A stretch of DNA of 64,000 nucleotides from Candidatus Lindowbacteria bacterium RIFCSPLOWO2_12_FULL_62_27 (GCA_001784175.1 MFPR01000043.1:147309-211308), one strand, 5' to 3'; shown: positions 8,582 through 17,507, counted from the stretch's first letter. Numbers and translations are program-made. Notes: a model not told the origin generated them from the sequence alone.

Positions 8582-8597
8582 CGGTCTGGCGCTGACG

Positions 8598-8617
8598 GGC
8601 GGGCGCTGACGCCCGCC
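8598..8617. repeat. GC-rich palindrome at the right end of the RAYT element
   Basis: GGCGGGCG, a CTGA loop and CGCCCGCC form a perfect 8-bp stem, 9 nt beyond the right terminal repeat. It resembles the hairpins at 16478-16498 and 22949-22969. Confidence 0.6.
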
Positions 8618-8967
8618 TCGTCGGCTCCGTCTCCACGTTCCTCGCTTCCATCGCCGCGCATCGGAGTGCCATCCGGATTCCGTCCGTCTCCAACGTTTCC
8701 ATGGATCTCAACAAGGTTGTGTCGGAGGCCACCATCGGCCGTGTGCTGCCCAGAGCTTCCCGCGCCTGTTTCGTCCGAAGCCACTCGTCGACGTTCAGCA
8801 GGCTTCGATATCCTGTCGCCGGCTGAACCGCGAGCGCCCGAACGATGGTTGAGGTCGGAATCTCCACAGCGGGTCCACGTCCGTCCCGTTGGATCGATGC
8901 CCAGTGATGCATCTTGAATTTCCTGTTGGCGAAATGGTTGTATGCTCTCAAATTTGCTGAGTGTGTT

Positions 8968-9046
8968 CCCCCTCCCGGACTTATTCTCCGGAACTCCCAA
9001 CTTTTTTCAAATATTTTTCGATTTTTCGGTTTCAACCGGGAGGGGG
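8968..9046. repeat. 11-bp inverted repeat around an AT-rich loop
   Basis: CCCCCTCCCGG (8968-8978) and CCGGGAGGGGG (9036-9046) are exact complements separated by 57 nt of T-rich sequence. It may be an old insertion-sequence end or a structured leader; no gene lies inside. Confidence 0.5.
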
Positions 9047-9100
9047 AGTTTGCCTGCACCGTTTATTCGGGGCGTGGGTTCTGAAGGAAACGCCCGAACG

Positions 9101-9129
9101 TTGCATTTTCTCCAGTACCGAGATAGGAT
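9101..9129 (+). promoter_or_regulatory. rpsB operon promoter and structured leader
   Basis: TTGCAT at 9101-9106, a 17-nt spacer and TAGGAT at 9124-9129. Unlike most promoters here, it leaves a leader of about 110 nt before the rpsB start. That leader holds a hairpin (TCCCGC, ATGG loop, GCGGGA, about 9163-9178) and a late GGAGG ribosome-binding site, so autoregulation by S2 is possible. Confidence 0.5.
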
Positions 9130-9246
9130 GCATGCGTTGTGTCGGTTCATTGAACCCAACGCTCCCGCATGGGCGGGAAGAAACGGGCGTGTCCTCCGCG
9201 GTCTCGCGAAGGAGGAGTGGCCCGTTGACGATGGAGGTTGTTGAAT

Positions 9247-10170
9247 ATGGTTCGCATTGCGATGAAGCAGCTCTTGGAGGCCGGGGCGCACTTTGGGCAT
9301 CAGACGCGTCGCTGGAATCCCAAGATGACTCCCTACATTTACACCAAGCGCAAGAACATTCACATCATTGACCTGCAGCAGACCCTGCGGATTTTCCGCG
9401 ACGTTTTGGCCAAGGTCACCGAGGTCGCGTCGACCGGCGCCCGGTTTTTGTTTGTGGGCACGAAGAAGCAGGCGGCCGAGGCGGTGGAGCGCGAGGCCAA
9501 GCGGTGCGGCATGTTTTACGTCAGCACGCGCTGGCTGGGCGGCATGCTCACCAACTACACGACGATCTCGAAGAGCATCGACAAGATGAAGCGGATGGAG
9601 TCGATGGAGGCCGACGGCACCGTTGGCCGGATGGGCAACAAGGAGGCGAAACGGTTCCGCAAGGAACTTGAGCGCCTCCGGGGGTTGCTCCTCGGCATCC
9701 GCGACATGTCCCGGCTGCCGGACATGATCGTGGTCATCGACATGAAGCGGGAACTGACGTCCGTGCAGGAGGCGCAGAAACTCGGGGTTCCGGTTCTCGG
9801 CATCCTCGACACGAACTGCGATCCCGACTGGGCGACCTACGGCATTCCCGGCAACGATGACGCGATCCGCGCCATCGCGCTCTATCTCAAAACAATTGCC
9901 GACGCCATCCTGGAAGGTCAGGCCATTTATCAGCAGAAAGTGATGGAGGCTGAAAAGGCCGCCGCGGACGCCGCCGCCGCTGCAGCGAACGTCGACAAGC
10001 CCGGCGAATCCGCGCCGCAGGCTGCCGCTCCGACGCCGGCCGCCGTGCCGGCGCCGGTCGCCCCAGCGCCGGCGCCCGCCGCCCCCGCGCCGGCCGCGCC
10101 GACGCCTGCCGAACCCGTGGCCGCGGCCGCGTCCCCATTCGCGCCGATCGCCGGCGTTTCGGAGAAATAG
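9247..10170 (+). CDS. rpsB: 30S ribosomal protein S2
   Basis: A 307-residue S2 protein. The start MVRIAMKQLLEAGAHFGHQ and the segment TRRWNPKMTPYIYTKRKNIH are typical. It ends in a long extension of about 60 residues made almost only of Ala and Pro (about residues 240-300) that is not part of the usual fold. A GGAGG site lies 9 nt before the ATG at 9247; a TTG nine bases upstream is the alternative. It is first in the conserved order rpsB-tsf-pyrH-frr-uppS-cdsA and has its own promoter with a long leader. Confidence 0.97.
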   Translation: MVRIAMKQLLEAGAHFGHQTRRWNPKMTPYIYTKRKNIHIIDLQQTLRIFRDVLAKVTEVASTGARFLFVGTKKQAAEAVEREAKRCGMFYVSTRWLGGMLTNYTTISKSIDKMKRMESMEADGTVGRMGNKEAKRFRKELERLRGLLLGIRDMSRLPDMIVVIDMKRELTSVQEAQKLGVPVLGILDTNCDPDWATYGIPGNDDAIRAIALYLKTIADAILEGQAIYQQKVMEAEKAAADAAAAAANVDKPGESAPQAAAPTPAAVPAPVAPAPAPAAPAPAAPTPAEPVAAAASPFAPIAGVSEK

Positions 10171-10174
10171 CCCC

Positions 10175-11041
10175 ATGGCAGCGGTCACCGCCGACCAGGT
10201 CAAGACCCTCCGGGACCAGACCGGCGCGGGCATGATGGACTGCAAGCGCGCGCTGGCCGAGTCGGGCGGCGACGCGGCCCGGGCGTTCAAGATTTTGCGC
10301 GAGAAGGGTGCGGCCAGCGCCGCGAGAAAAGCAAGCCGCACGGCGGCCGAAGGCCTGGTGGGCGTGGCCGTGCGCGGCGACAAGGGCGTGATGGTCGAAG
10401 TCAACTGCGAGACCGATTTCGTGGCGCGCAACGAAAAGTTCCAGGAATTCGTCTGCACCGTCGCCGCGCTGGCCCTCGAGCGGGGCACAGACTTGGAGCA
10501 GATCCGCGCGGCGCGATATCCCGGCGGCCAGGAGACGGTGGCGGAGAAACTCAACGGCCTCATCGCGACCATCGGCGAAAACATGTCTCTCAGCCGGTCG
10601 ATCTCTCTGTCCGCGCCCGGCGGATGTGTCGCCCACTACGTCCACAACGCCGTCACGCCCGAGATGGGCAAGATCGGCGTGCTCGTGGAACTGTCCTCCG
10701 ACGATCCCGCCGTCGCGCCGAACGGCCTGCGCGCGATCGGCGAGGAGGTCGCGATGCAGGTGGCGGCCGCCCGGCCCGTGTATGTGCGCCGGGAGGAAGT
10801 GCCGGCCGAGCGGGTGGCGGAGGAGAAGAGCATTCTCGAAAAGCAGGTCGATCCGAAAAAACCGCCGCAGGTGCGGGAAAAAATCATCGAAGGCAAGTTG
10901 TCCTCTTTCTACGAGCAGGTGTGTCTCCTGGACCAGCCCTACATTCGCGAGCCGAAACGCAAGGTCAAGGACCTTCTGGCGGACGCGAAGGGCAAGGTCC
11001 AGTTGGGGCGGTTTGCCCGTTTTGCGATTGGCGAAGCCTGA
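10175..11041 (+). CDS. tsf: Elongation factor Ts
   Basis: A 288-residue EF-Ts, the nucleotide exchange factor for EF-Tu. The N-terminal UBA-like domain reads LRDQTGAGMMDCKRAL and the core has VEVNCETDFVARNEKF; both are family signatures. The gene lies four bases after rpsB in the standard order and is followed by pyrH after a short spacer. Confidence 0.97.
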   Translation: MAAVTADQVKTLRDQTGAGMMDCKRALAESGGDAARAFKILREKGAASAARKASRTAAEGLVGVAVRGDKGVMVEVNCETDFVARNEKFQEFVCTVAALALERGTDLEQIRAARYPGGQETVAEKLNGLIATIGENMSLSRSISLSAPGGCVAHYVHNAVTPEMGKIGVLVELSSDDPAVAPNGLRAIGEEVAMQVAAARPVYVRREEVPAERVAEEKSILEKQVDPKKPPQVREKIIEGKLSSFYEQVCLLDQPYIREPKRKVKDLLADAKGKVQLGRFARFAIGEA

Positions 11042-11051
11042 GCGCCGCGCG

Positions 11052-11777
11052 GTGAAGGCGCCGCGAACGGTTCTCCTCAAACTCTCCGGCGAGGCGCTGT
11101 CCGGCCGCGGCGAATTCGGCATCGATCCGACCCATCTCGCCCATCTCGCGCGCAACATCATCGCCGCCCTTCGAGCGGCCGGCCGGCGGGTCCGGATGGG
11201 CATCGTCGTCGGCGGCGGGAACTTCATCCGAGGCGCCGACTGGACCCGGACGGTCCGTGTGGTCGATCCGGCCACTGCCGATTACATGGGGATGATCGCC
11301 ACCGTCCTAAACGCCCTCGCGCTCCAGGAAGCGATCGAGAAGGCCGGAACGGAGGCGCGGGTCCTGTCGGCCATCCACGTCCGGCAGGTGTGCGAGCCCT
11401 ACATCCGGCGGCGCGCGCTCAGGCATCTCGAAAAAAACCGCGTCGTGATTTTCGCCGGCGGCACCGGCAACCCCTTCTTCACCACCGACACCGCCGCCGC
11501 CCTGCGAGCGATCGAAATCGGCGCCGAGGTTCTCCTCAAGGCGACGAAGGTCGATGGCGTGTATGACCGGGACCCGATGCGCCACCGGGGCGCGCGGCGG
11601 TTCACGCGCCTGACCTACTCGGAGGCGCTCCGTCGGCATCTGGACATCATGGACCAGACGGCCTTCACCGTCTGCCGCGAACACCGCCTGCCGATCCGGA
11701 TCTTCAATCTCTTCAAACCCGCCTCCCTCTCGCATGCCTTGACCGGCAAGCCGGTAGGGACTATCATCACGGCATGA
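11052..11777 (+). CDS. pyrH: Uridylate kinase
   Basis: A 241-residue UMP kinase of the amino-acid-kinase fold, making UDP from UMP. VLLKLSGEALSG, VVGGGNFIRG and the ATP-site segment FAGGTGNPFFTTDTAA are diagnostic. I took the GTG at 11052 as start because it gives the usual length and places KAPRTVLLKLSGE at the N-terminus. It overlaps frr by ATGA. Confidence 0.95.
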   Translation: MKAPRTVLLKLSGEALSGRGEFGIDPTHLAHLARNIIAALRAAGRRVRMGIVVGGGNFIRGADWTRTVRVVDPATADYMGMIATVLNALALQEAIEKAGTEARVLSAIHVRQVCEPYIRRRALRHLEKNRVVIFAGGTGNPFFTTDTAAALRAIEIGAEVLLKATKVDGVYDRDPMRHRGARRFTRLTYSEALRRHLDIMDQTAFTVCREHRLPIRIFNLFKPASLSHALTGKPVGTIITA

Positions 11778-12334
11778 TTCAAGAATCGTTTTTCAAAGAC
11801 TGCGGCGCGAGCATGGACAAGGTCTGCGACGTGTTCCAAACGGATCTGTCGGGCTTTCGGACCGGCCGGGCCTCCACGAAAATCCTGGAGGACCTTCCGG
11901 TGGACGCCTACGGCTCGACGATGCGGATGAAGGAACTCGGGTCGATTTCCGTGCCCGAGCCGAACCTCCTGGTCGTCCAGCCTTGGGACCGGTCCGTGAC
12001 GCAGGCGATCGAAAAGTCGATCCGGACCTCCGACCTGAATCTGTCTCCGGTCGTCGAGGGCGGCCTGATCCGGGTCCGGATCCCGCCGCTGTCGGAGGAA
12101 CGGCGCAAGGAGCTGTCGAAAGTGATTTCGAAGAAGGGCGAGGAGGCCCGGGTGTCGATCCGCGCGGTCCGGCACGAGGCGGTGAACGAGGCCCAGGAGA
12201 TGCGGAAGAAAGGCGAGGCGGCGGAGGACGAGGAGAAGCGGGCGAAAGACCGCATTCAGAAATTGACCGACGCCGCGATCCGCAAAATCGACGACGCGAC
12301 CAACAAGAAAATCGAGGAAATTCAGAAGGTCTGA
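11774..12334 (+). CDS. frr: Ribosome recycling factor
   Basis: A 186-residue RRF of normal length. DLSGFRTGRAS, DAYGSTMRMKELGSISVPE and the helical C-terminus with RRKELSKVISKKGEEAR fit the L-shaped tRNA-mimic fold that splits post-termination ribosomes with EF-G. It overlaps pyrH by four bases and is followed by uppS after two bases. Confidence 0.97.
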   Translation: MIQESFFKDCGASMDKVCDVFQTDLSGFRTGRASTKILEDLPVDAYGSTMRMKELGSISVPEPNLLVVQPWDRSVTQAIEKSIRTSDLNLSPVVEGGLIRVRIPPLSEERRKELSKVISKKGEEARVSIRAVRHEAVNEAQEMRKKGEAAEDEEKRAKDRIQKLTDAAIRKIDDATNKKIEEIQKV

Positions 12335-12336
12335 CC

Positions 12337-13149
12337 ATGACCCTCGCCCGACTCCATGACTGGCCGGCCCTCGTCCAGAAAAAGGTCCAGGCCCTCGATC
12401 CCCGGCGCATGCCCCGCCACATCGCATTCATCATGGACGGCAACGGCCGATGGGCCCGGATGCGCCACCGCCGCCGGCTCATGGGCCACCGCGAGGGCAT
12501 CAAGACGGCCAAGTCGATCATCCGGTTCTGCCACGACGTCGGCGGCATCGACTGCATCACGCTCTTTGCCTTCTCCACCGAAAACTGGAAACGCCCCAAA
12601 CTCGAAATCGCCGGGCTCATGATGCTCCTCAAATATTTCCTCCGCAGAGAAACCGCCGAAATGGTCGAAAACGACATCCGGTTCCGCACCATCGGCCGCA
12701 TCGACGAGTTTCCCGGCTTCGTCCAGCGCGAACTCCATCGCACCATGGAAGCGACCGCGAACTGCAAATCGTTCACCTTGAACATCGCCCTGAACTACGG
12801 CGCCCGCCGCGAAATCCTGGACGCCGCCCTCGAACTGCACCGGCGCCTGGCGGAGGGCGAGGCGCGCCGGGAGCAGGTGGACCAGGAGTATTTTGAAAAA
12901 TTGCTCTACACGGCCGATCTTCCTCCGCTGGACCTTCTCATCCGCACCAGCGGCGAGCTTCGCGTGTCCAACTTCATGCTCTGGCAGATCGCCTATGCGG
13001 AACTGTATGTAACGCCCGTGCTGTGGCCCGACTTCGGGCCCTCGGAGCTGCTCGACGCCATTTTGGATTACCAGAACCGTGACCGCCGGTTTGGAGGACT
13101 GTCCGGGCGACCTCACGTTCAAGGTCCAGAGTCCGGTATTCCCGGTTGA
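12337..13149 (+). CDS. uppS: Isoprenyl (undecaprenyl) diphosphate synthase
   Basis: A 270-residue cis-prenyltransferase that makes the C55 carrier for peptidoglycan and surface polysaccharides. The catalytic Asp34 lies in IAFIMDGNGRWA, followed by FAFSTENWKRP and by LIRTSGELRVSNFMLWQ near the C-terminus. The start at 12337, two bases after frr, was chosen because it gives the normal N-terminus; an upstream open frame overlapping frr is a shadow. The C-terminal twenty residues after YQNRDRRFGG extend slightly beyond the family end. Confidence 0.95.
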   Translation: MTLARLHDWPALVQKKVQALDPRRMPRHIAFIMDGNGRWARMRHRRRLMGHREGIKTAKSIIRFCHDVGGIDCITLFAFSTENWKRPKLEIAGLMMLLKYFLRRETAEMVENDIRFRTIGRIDEFPGFVQRELHRTMEATANCKSFTLNIALNYGARREILDAALELHRRLAEGEARREQVDQEYFEKLLYTADLPPLDLLIRTSGELRVSNFMLWQIAYAELYVTPVLWPDFGPSELLDAILDYQNRDRRFGGLSGRPHVQGPESGIPG

Positions 13150-13156
13150 CCTGAGC

Positions 13157-13963
13157 ATGGCGGTGGCGAATACGTCTTCGCCGGTCGCGGCCCGGCTGCC
13201 GGTGTTCTCAGCCGCCCTCCTCCTCGGACTCGGTCTCACCTGGCTTGGCGGCTGGCCGTTCCGGATGCTCGTGGCCGCCGCCTGGCTGGGACTCGTCGTT
13301 GAAATTTCCCTGGCGCTCAGCGGGTCCCTCGAACTGCCGGCGCGCAGGTTCCTCTGGATCGATCTTGTGTTTTTCGCCCTCTTTCCGGTCGCCTTTTTTG
13401 TCTCGGGCCATCCGCTGGTCCTGGTCGGTGTCGTGAGTTCCTGGCTGTTCGTCCTGTTTCTTTTTTATCCGACCAACCGCGCCGGCCTGACGCGATGGCT
13501 GTTTTCGGTTGTGGCCTACCCCTATCTGGCCCTCGGTATTTTCTCCTTCTTCCTGCTCCGCCGATTCGGTTGGGAGTGGCCCGCGCTGGCGGTCGGCGTG
13601 GTGGCGATCGCCGACACGTCGGCGTTTCTGATCGGCCGCGCCTTCGGCCGGCGGCTTCTCGCGCCGGCCATCAGTCCCGCAAAGACGATCGAGGGTGCGG
13701 TCTGCGGCGTGGTGCTGGCCGCCGCTTTCGCCGCGTGGTTTCTGATGCGCGAAGCGGTCCCCGCGACCGTGGCCGCGCCGGCCGCCGTGTGCCTCGCGCT
13801 CCTCGCCGTCCTGGGCGATTTGTTGGAATCCTTCTTCAAGCGCGGTCTCGACCTGAAGGATTTCGGGACCGTCCTGCCCGGCCACGGCGGACTCTTCGAC
13901 CGCCTGGACAGCCTGATCCCGGTGGCGATCGGATTATTGATGTTTTTGAAGCTTGCGCCGTAA
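13157..13963 (+). CDS. cdsA: Phosphatidate cytidylyltransferase
   Basis: A 268-residue integral membrane protein with about seven hydrophobic segments. The C-terminal signature SPAKTIEGAVCG followed by LGDLLESFFKR and the FGTVLPGHGGLFDRLDS box identify CDP-diacylglycerol synthase. It makes CDP-diacylglycerol from phosphatidate and CTP. The ATG at 13157, 7 nt after uppS, is preferred over a GTG inside uppS. The stop TAA directly abuts the next ATG. Confidence 0.94.
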   Translation: MAVANTSSPVAARLPVFSAALLLGLGLTWLGGWPFRMLVAAAWLGLVVEISLALSGSLELPARRFLWIDLVFFALFPVAFFVSGHPLVLVGVVSSWLFVLFLFYPTNRAGLTRWLFSVVAYPYLALGIFSFFLLRRFGWEWPALAVGVVAIADTSAFLIGRAFGRRLLAPAISPAKTIEGAVCGVVLAAAFAAWFLMREAVPATVAAPAAVCLALLAVLGDLLESFFKRGLDLKDFGTVLPGHGGLFDRLDSLIPVAIGLLMFLKLAP

Positions 13964-15694
13964 ATGATCTACTTCCAAGTCCTCGACCGGACCCTTCGCA
14001 CGTTTCTGAACGATGTGATGCTGCGGTTTCCCTTTCAGGCAGGCGCCGGTGAAACGCCGCCGGGTCTGACCGACGCGCTGATTTTTTACGATCCGCTGGT
14101 CAAACCGACGCGTCCGGGCCGCATCCTGCCGGCGAGGCTCGTGACGCTCCTGGAGGAAGGCCGGCCGCAGGAGGCGGAGACGCTTCTTGTGCAGCAGATT
14201 CTGGAGGCTGCCGAGAATGCCATGGTTGAGCATGACAGCGAGATGGAAATGCTCACGATCGAGGAGGAGGAACACCGGCTCCGGATCCGCCAGATTGATG
14301 ATCGCCGCCGGCAGCTCCTCCAACTCACCGGACAGCTCAACGCCGCCGAATCCGTCCTCAAAGAATGGGAAGTCCCGCAACTTTCGGCGGCCCCGGCCGT
14401 ACCCTCGGAGGCTGCGCCGGCCGCGCCGGAACCCGACTCTCAGTTCTTCTCGCACCTGCGATCGAGAATCCGCGCGATCATGGAAGGCAACGGGGGACTT
14501 CTGTCGGTCGAAGACATCGACGAACCCTTTCGACTCGCGGTCGACCTCGGCCTTGCGCCGGCCGTCAAGGCTTCGGACGTGCGCCGCGCCCTCTCCATCG
14601 GGTCCGGGGCCCTGACCGGCGGCGGCCACCGCGTGTGGCACCTCAGCGACTGGCTGGTCCGGCAGTTCGCCGACGCCTATCAGGTGCACAAGATGCGCGA
14701 GATGGAGGAGGCGCTCAGGTCCATCCGGTCGGCCATCGACGACCTCAAGGTCAGGCTGGACCGCCTTCGGGAGAAACGCCGCAACGTCTTTTATTCGGTC
14801 GGCATCAATCTCGATCCTGACCTCGACCGGCTGGCGCACCTCCAGCGCGGCTATTGCGAACTCGACGGCCCGCGCCGGAAGGGGCAGTTGTCGCTGGAGG
14901 ACAAGAGCCGGCATGACGTGATCAAGGACGAGATCGAGGAGATCGAGCGGAAACTCGAGTCGGAGATTTATCTGCGGTTCGCGTCTTCTCCGGAGTTTAT
15001 GACATCGTTTCGGCGTTTGAACCAAGCCGTGTCCCAGAGCCTGCAGGAGCTGATCCACCAAGAGGAGGACGACCGGGACAAGCGGGAGATGCTGGACAAG
15101 CTTGCGGAAACCTATCGCCGCTCGACGCCGGACGAGCGTCTTTCCCGCATGGACGAGCAGATCGGGCAGATTCGCCAGTTCACCAAACTCCTGACCGACC
15201 GCGGCCGTCGCCGGCCCTTTCAGCCGGTGACGCCGCCGCCCTGGCCGGTCACACCGCCGGCGGTGCTCTCGGCGCTGGACCGGATCACGGCGCAGGACAC
15301 GAGCCTCTTTCCGGAAAAGTTCCTGCGCCGCCGGGGCCCGCCGGGAATTCTGCTTCTGCCTGTCAACGGCGCCGGCCTCTACGACTGGCAGGGCGGAATG
15401 CTGGTGATCTCCCTCTATCCGGAGAACCTCGACTCGGCCATCCTCACGGCGCTCGCGGAGTTCCGGATGGACGCCGACGAATCGAAGGAACTCTTCAACA
15501 GCTACGGCCAGATCAAGCGCTACCGGGGATTCGCGTTCGCCAAGTTGAAGGAAACATTCATGTCGGATTACGTCACATGGGTCCTGAAGGAGGCGGCGGG
15601 ATACCGCGTCATGGAAACGGACGTGCGGATGTGGTTCGAACGCAAGATCCCGCTCGAGCCGCTGGAAAAACCGGCAGGCCGCGCGTCTCGATGA
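13964..15694 (+). CDS. Orphan coiled-coil protein of unknown function
   Basis: A 576-residue protein that I do not recognise. It has no signal peptide. Charged heptad-like stretches at about residues 75-130, 240-285 and 315-400 suggest coiled coils, with a Pro/Ala-rich linker near 140-160 and another rich in Pro near 415-430. The last 130 residues (from about FPEKFLRRRGPPGILLLPV) look globular. It directly abuts cdsA and overlaps the Gfo/Idh gene by ATGA, so it is translated with lipid and nucleotide-sugar-like genes. A structural or scaffold role is only a guess. Confidence 0.6.
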   Translation: MIYFQVLDRTLRTFLNDVMLRFPFQAGAGETPPGLTDALIFYDPLVKPTRPGRILPARLVTLLEEGRPQEAETLLVQQILEAAENAMVEHDSEMEMLTIEEEEHRLRIRQIDDRRRQLLQLTGQLNAAESVLKEWEVPQLSAAPAVPSEAAPAAPEPDSQFFSHLRSRIRAIMEGNGGLLSVEDIDEPFRLAVDLGLAPAVKASDVRRALSIGSGALTGGGHRVWHLSDWLVRQFADAYQVHKMREMEEALRSIRSAIDDLKVRLDRLREKRRNVFYSVGINLDPDLDRLAHLQRGYCELDGPRRKGQLSLEDKSRHDVIKDEIEEIERKLESEIYLRFASSPEFMTSFRRLNQAVSQSLQELIHQEEDDRDKREMLDKLAETYRRSTPDERLSRMDEQIGQIRQFTKLLTDRGRRRPFQPVTPPPWPVTPPAVLSALDRITAQDTSLFPEKFLRRRGPPGILLLPVNGAGLYDWQGGMLVISLYPENLDSAILTALAEFRMDADESKELFNSYGQIKRYRGFAFAKLKETFMSDYVTWVLKEAAGYRVMETDVRMWFERKIPLEPLEKPAGRASR

Positions 15695-16893
15695 AACGCC
15701 GCAAACCCCTCTACGCCGCGCTGGTGGGATGCGGCCGGGTGGGATTTCTCCTGGAGCGCGATCCTTTGCGGCCCAAACCCTGCACGCACGCCGGCGGGAT
15801 CGCGGCGCATCCGGACTTTGAACTCGTCGCCGGCTGTGACCTCGACGCCGACCGCCTCAACGATTTCGGCCGCACCTACGGCATCGCGAAGCGGCGGCTG
15901 TACCGGTCCGCCGCGGACTTGCTGAAAAACGAGCGGCTCGATCTACTCTGCGTGGCCACGTGGACGGAATCGCACGACGCGATTGTCCGGCAGGCGTTTT
16001 CGGCGGGCGTGCCGGCCGTCGTCTGCGAAAAGCCGATGGCGGTCACGTACGCGCAGGCCCGGGCCATGGTCTCGGCCGCCCGGCGCGCCGGGGCGCTGCT
16101 CCTGATCAATCACAGCCGCCGGTGGCTTCCCGAGTATCGGGCCGTCCGGCTGGCCGTGGCGTCCGGGCGGTTTGGGGCGCTGCGCCACGTCCAGGGATGC
16201 GTGCTGACCTCGTTCGGTCTTCGGCCGCCGGAAAAACGGGTCGAGGGTCGCGCCGGCGAGGCGCCGTCGTGGCACGCGGTGATTGAAAAATCCGGCGGCG
16301 GCCCGCTCCTGCACGACGGGACCCATCTGCTCGACATCGTTTTCTACGTCACCGGCCGCCGGCCGGCCTGGGTGGAAGGCCGGATCGAACGGCACGCGAA
16401 CGCGGGAATCGAGCATCATGCCACCGGCCGGATCCTCCTGGAGGGCCGGCCGGATCAGCCGCTCCGCGGCCCCAGGTGCGGGCGTCTCCGACGCCCGCCG
16501 GACGTGGAGTTTTGTTTCGAAGCCGGCGGCGCGCGGAGGTATTTTCATTTCGAAGTCGAGTTGTGGTTCGAATCGGGCCGGATCGTGATCGGCAACGGCA
16601 TTCGCATCGCCGAGATCAGCGTCCCGAGCAACCGGTACAGCGGGTTTCAGGACCTCGCGGAGGACCGCGAATTTTCATGGGACACCAACCATGCCACGGC
16701 CGACCAGGTGAGCATGGAGGAGCTGGCCCGATGGTTTTCGGATGGCGTTCCTCCGGAGAACCGGGCCGAAGAGGCCATCCTGTCGCAGGCGGCGGTGTTC
16801 GCCACCTACGAATCGGCCGTCCGCGGCCGCCGGATTTTTTTCCCCTACCGGTCCAGCCTGCGGCATCCGCTGCTCATCCGGGCGAAGAAATGA
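15691..16893 (+). CDS. Gfo/Idh/MocA family oxidoreductase
   Basis: A 400-residue NAD(P)-dependent dehydrogenase. The Rossmann fingerprint is AALVGCGRVGFLLERD, and VVCEKPMAVTYAQARAM carries the conserved EKP motif (Lys is the usual catalytic residue). It ends with the usual beta-sheet C-terminal domain. The substrate is probably a sugar or inositol-type alcohol. In-frame codons near residues 257-272 (QPLRGPRCGRLRRPPD) come from a palindromic repeat (16470-16499). The start ATG overlaps the previous stop (ATGA). Confidence 0.85.
   Translation: MKRRKPLYAALVGCGRVGFLLERDPLRPKPCTHAGGIAAHPDFELVAGCDLDADRLNDFGRTYGIAKRRLYRSAADLLKNERLDLLCVATWTESHDAIVRQAFSAGVPAVVCEKPMAVTYAQARAMVSAARRAGALLLINHSRRWLPEYRAVRLAVASGRFGALRHVQGCVLTSFGLRPPEKRVEGRAGEAPSWHAVIEKSGGGPLLHDGTHLLDIVFYVTGRRPAWVEGRIERHANAGIEHHATGRILLEGRPDQPLRGPRCGRLRRPPDVEFCFEAGGARRYFHFEVELWFESGRIVIGNGIRIAEISVPSNRYSGFQDLAEDREFSWDTNHATADQVSMEELARWFSDGVPPENRAEEAILSQAAVFATYESAVRGRRIFFPYRSSLRHPLLIRAKK
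16470..16499. repeat. Palindromic element inside the Gfo/Idh coding region
   Basis: A 30-nt block with a perfect 9-bp hairpin (GCGGGCGTC, TCC loop, GACGCCCGC, 16478-16498). It matches the block at 22941-22970 at 26 of 30 positions, and two differences are a compensated C/G to G/C swap in the stem. Confidence 0.75.
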
Positions 16894-17507
16894 AGAAGCT
16901 CTTCCGGCTGGACCCCGCCGCCGATTTCGTCGCGATCGACGTCGAAACGACCGGCTATTCGACGCGGCTCGACGTGATCGTGGAGATCGGCGCCCTCCGG
17001 TACCGCAACGGCGTCGAGGTCGACCGGCTGGTCACGCTGGTCAAACCGGGCATGGCCATGCTACCGTGGATTACGAGATTGACCGGGATCACGGACGAGA
17101 TGCTCGCGCGGGCGCCGCAGCCCGACAGTGTCGCGGCGCGGTTGAAACGTTTCCTGAGCCGCCGGCCGCTCGTGGTTCACAACGCGGCTTTCGACGTGCC
17201 GATCCTCGAGCGCTTCTTGTCGCGCTTCGCGTTCGGCCGCCGGCCGGGGAACCACGGGAATCACGGGATGGGCGGGAACCGCTGGCAGGCGCCTCCGGTG
17301 TTGTGCACCCTGCGCCTGTCCAGGTGGCTTCTGCCGCACCTTCATTCCCGGCGGCTGTCCGCGCTTGCCGAGTATTTCGATTTCTCGCCGCAGGCCCTCA
17401 ACTCGCGCGTCCGGTTCCACCGGGCCGGCGTCGACGCCGAGGCCACAGCGCATGTGTTCTTTCGGTTGGCCTCCATGCTGGCCAGGGAAGGAGGGGTTCC
17501 GAAGTGA
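16890..17507 (+). CDS. DEDDh 3'-5' exonuclease (DnaQ/Pol III epsilon-like)
   Basis: A 205-residue exonuclease. The ExoI motif is VAIDVETTGYS (Asp and Glu), ExoII is VVHNAAFDVPIL, and ExoIII is HRAGVDAEAT with the His and Asp of the DEDDh class. A short insertion with GNHGNHGMGGN near residue 115 is unusual. Such stand-alone proteins may proofread for DNA polymerase III or trim RNA. It overlaps both neighbours by ATGA/GTGA. Confidence 0.85.
   Translation: MKKLFRLDPAADFVAIDVETTGYSTRLDVIVEIGALRYRNGVEVDRLVTLVKPGMAMLPWITRLTGITDEMLARAPQPDSVAARLKRFLSRRPLVVHNAAFDVPILERFLSRFAFGRRPGNHGNHGMGGNRWQAPPVLCTLRLSRWLLPHLHSRRLSALAEYFDFSPQALNSRVRFHRAGVDAEATAHVFFRLASMLAREGGVPK

Larger units (their letters stand above)
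7573..8589. mobile_element. RAYT-type element with 25-bp terminal inverted repeats
   Basis: A 1017-bp unit bounded by inverted repeats 7573-7597 and 8565-8589 that match at 24 of 25 positions. The repeat reads CCAGACCGT, then A or T, then AGTTGTT-AAGTTGTT. The single gene inside is a Y1 (HUH) transposase whose TAA stop (8579-8581) lies within the right repeat. A GC-rich palindrome (8598-8617) lies just beyond the right end and three direct repeats lie at the left end. Confidence 0.75.
8571..9059 (-). pseudogene. Decayed transposase N-terminal fragment
   Basis: The reverse strand can be read as 162 residues. The part from about residue 45 to 145 (NHFANRKFKMHHW; VEIPTSTIVRALAVQPA; PMVASDTTLLRSMETL) resembles the N-terminal region of IS transposases that carry a phrase like 'PSADTLGRVL' before the DDE domain. 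No catalytic DDE part follows: the frame ends at the right end of the RAYT element. I read this as a remnant cut by or next to that element. This fills the 660-base gap between the RAYT gene and rpsB; the assignment is tentative. Confidence 0.35.
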
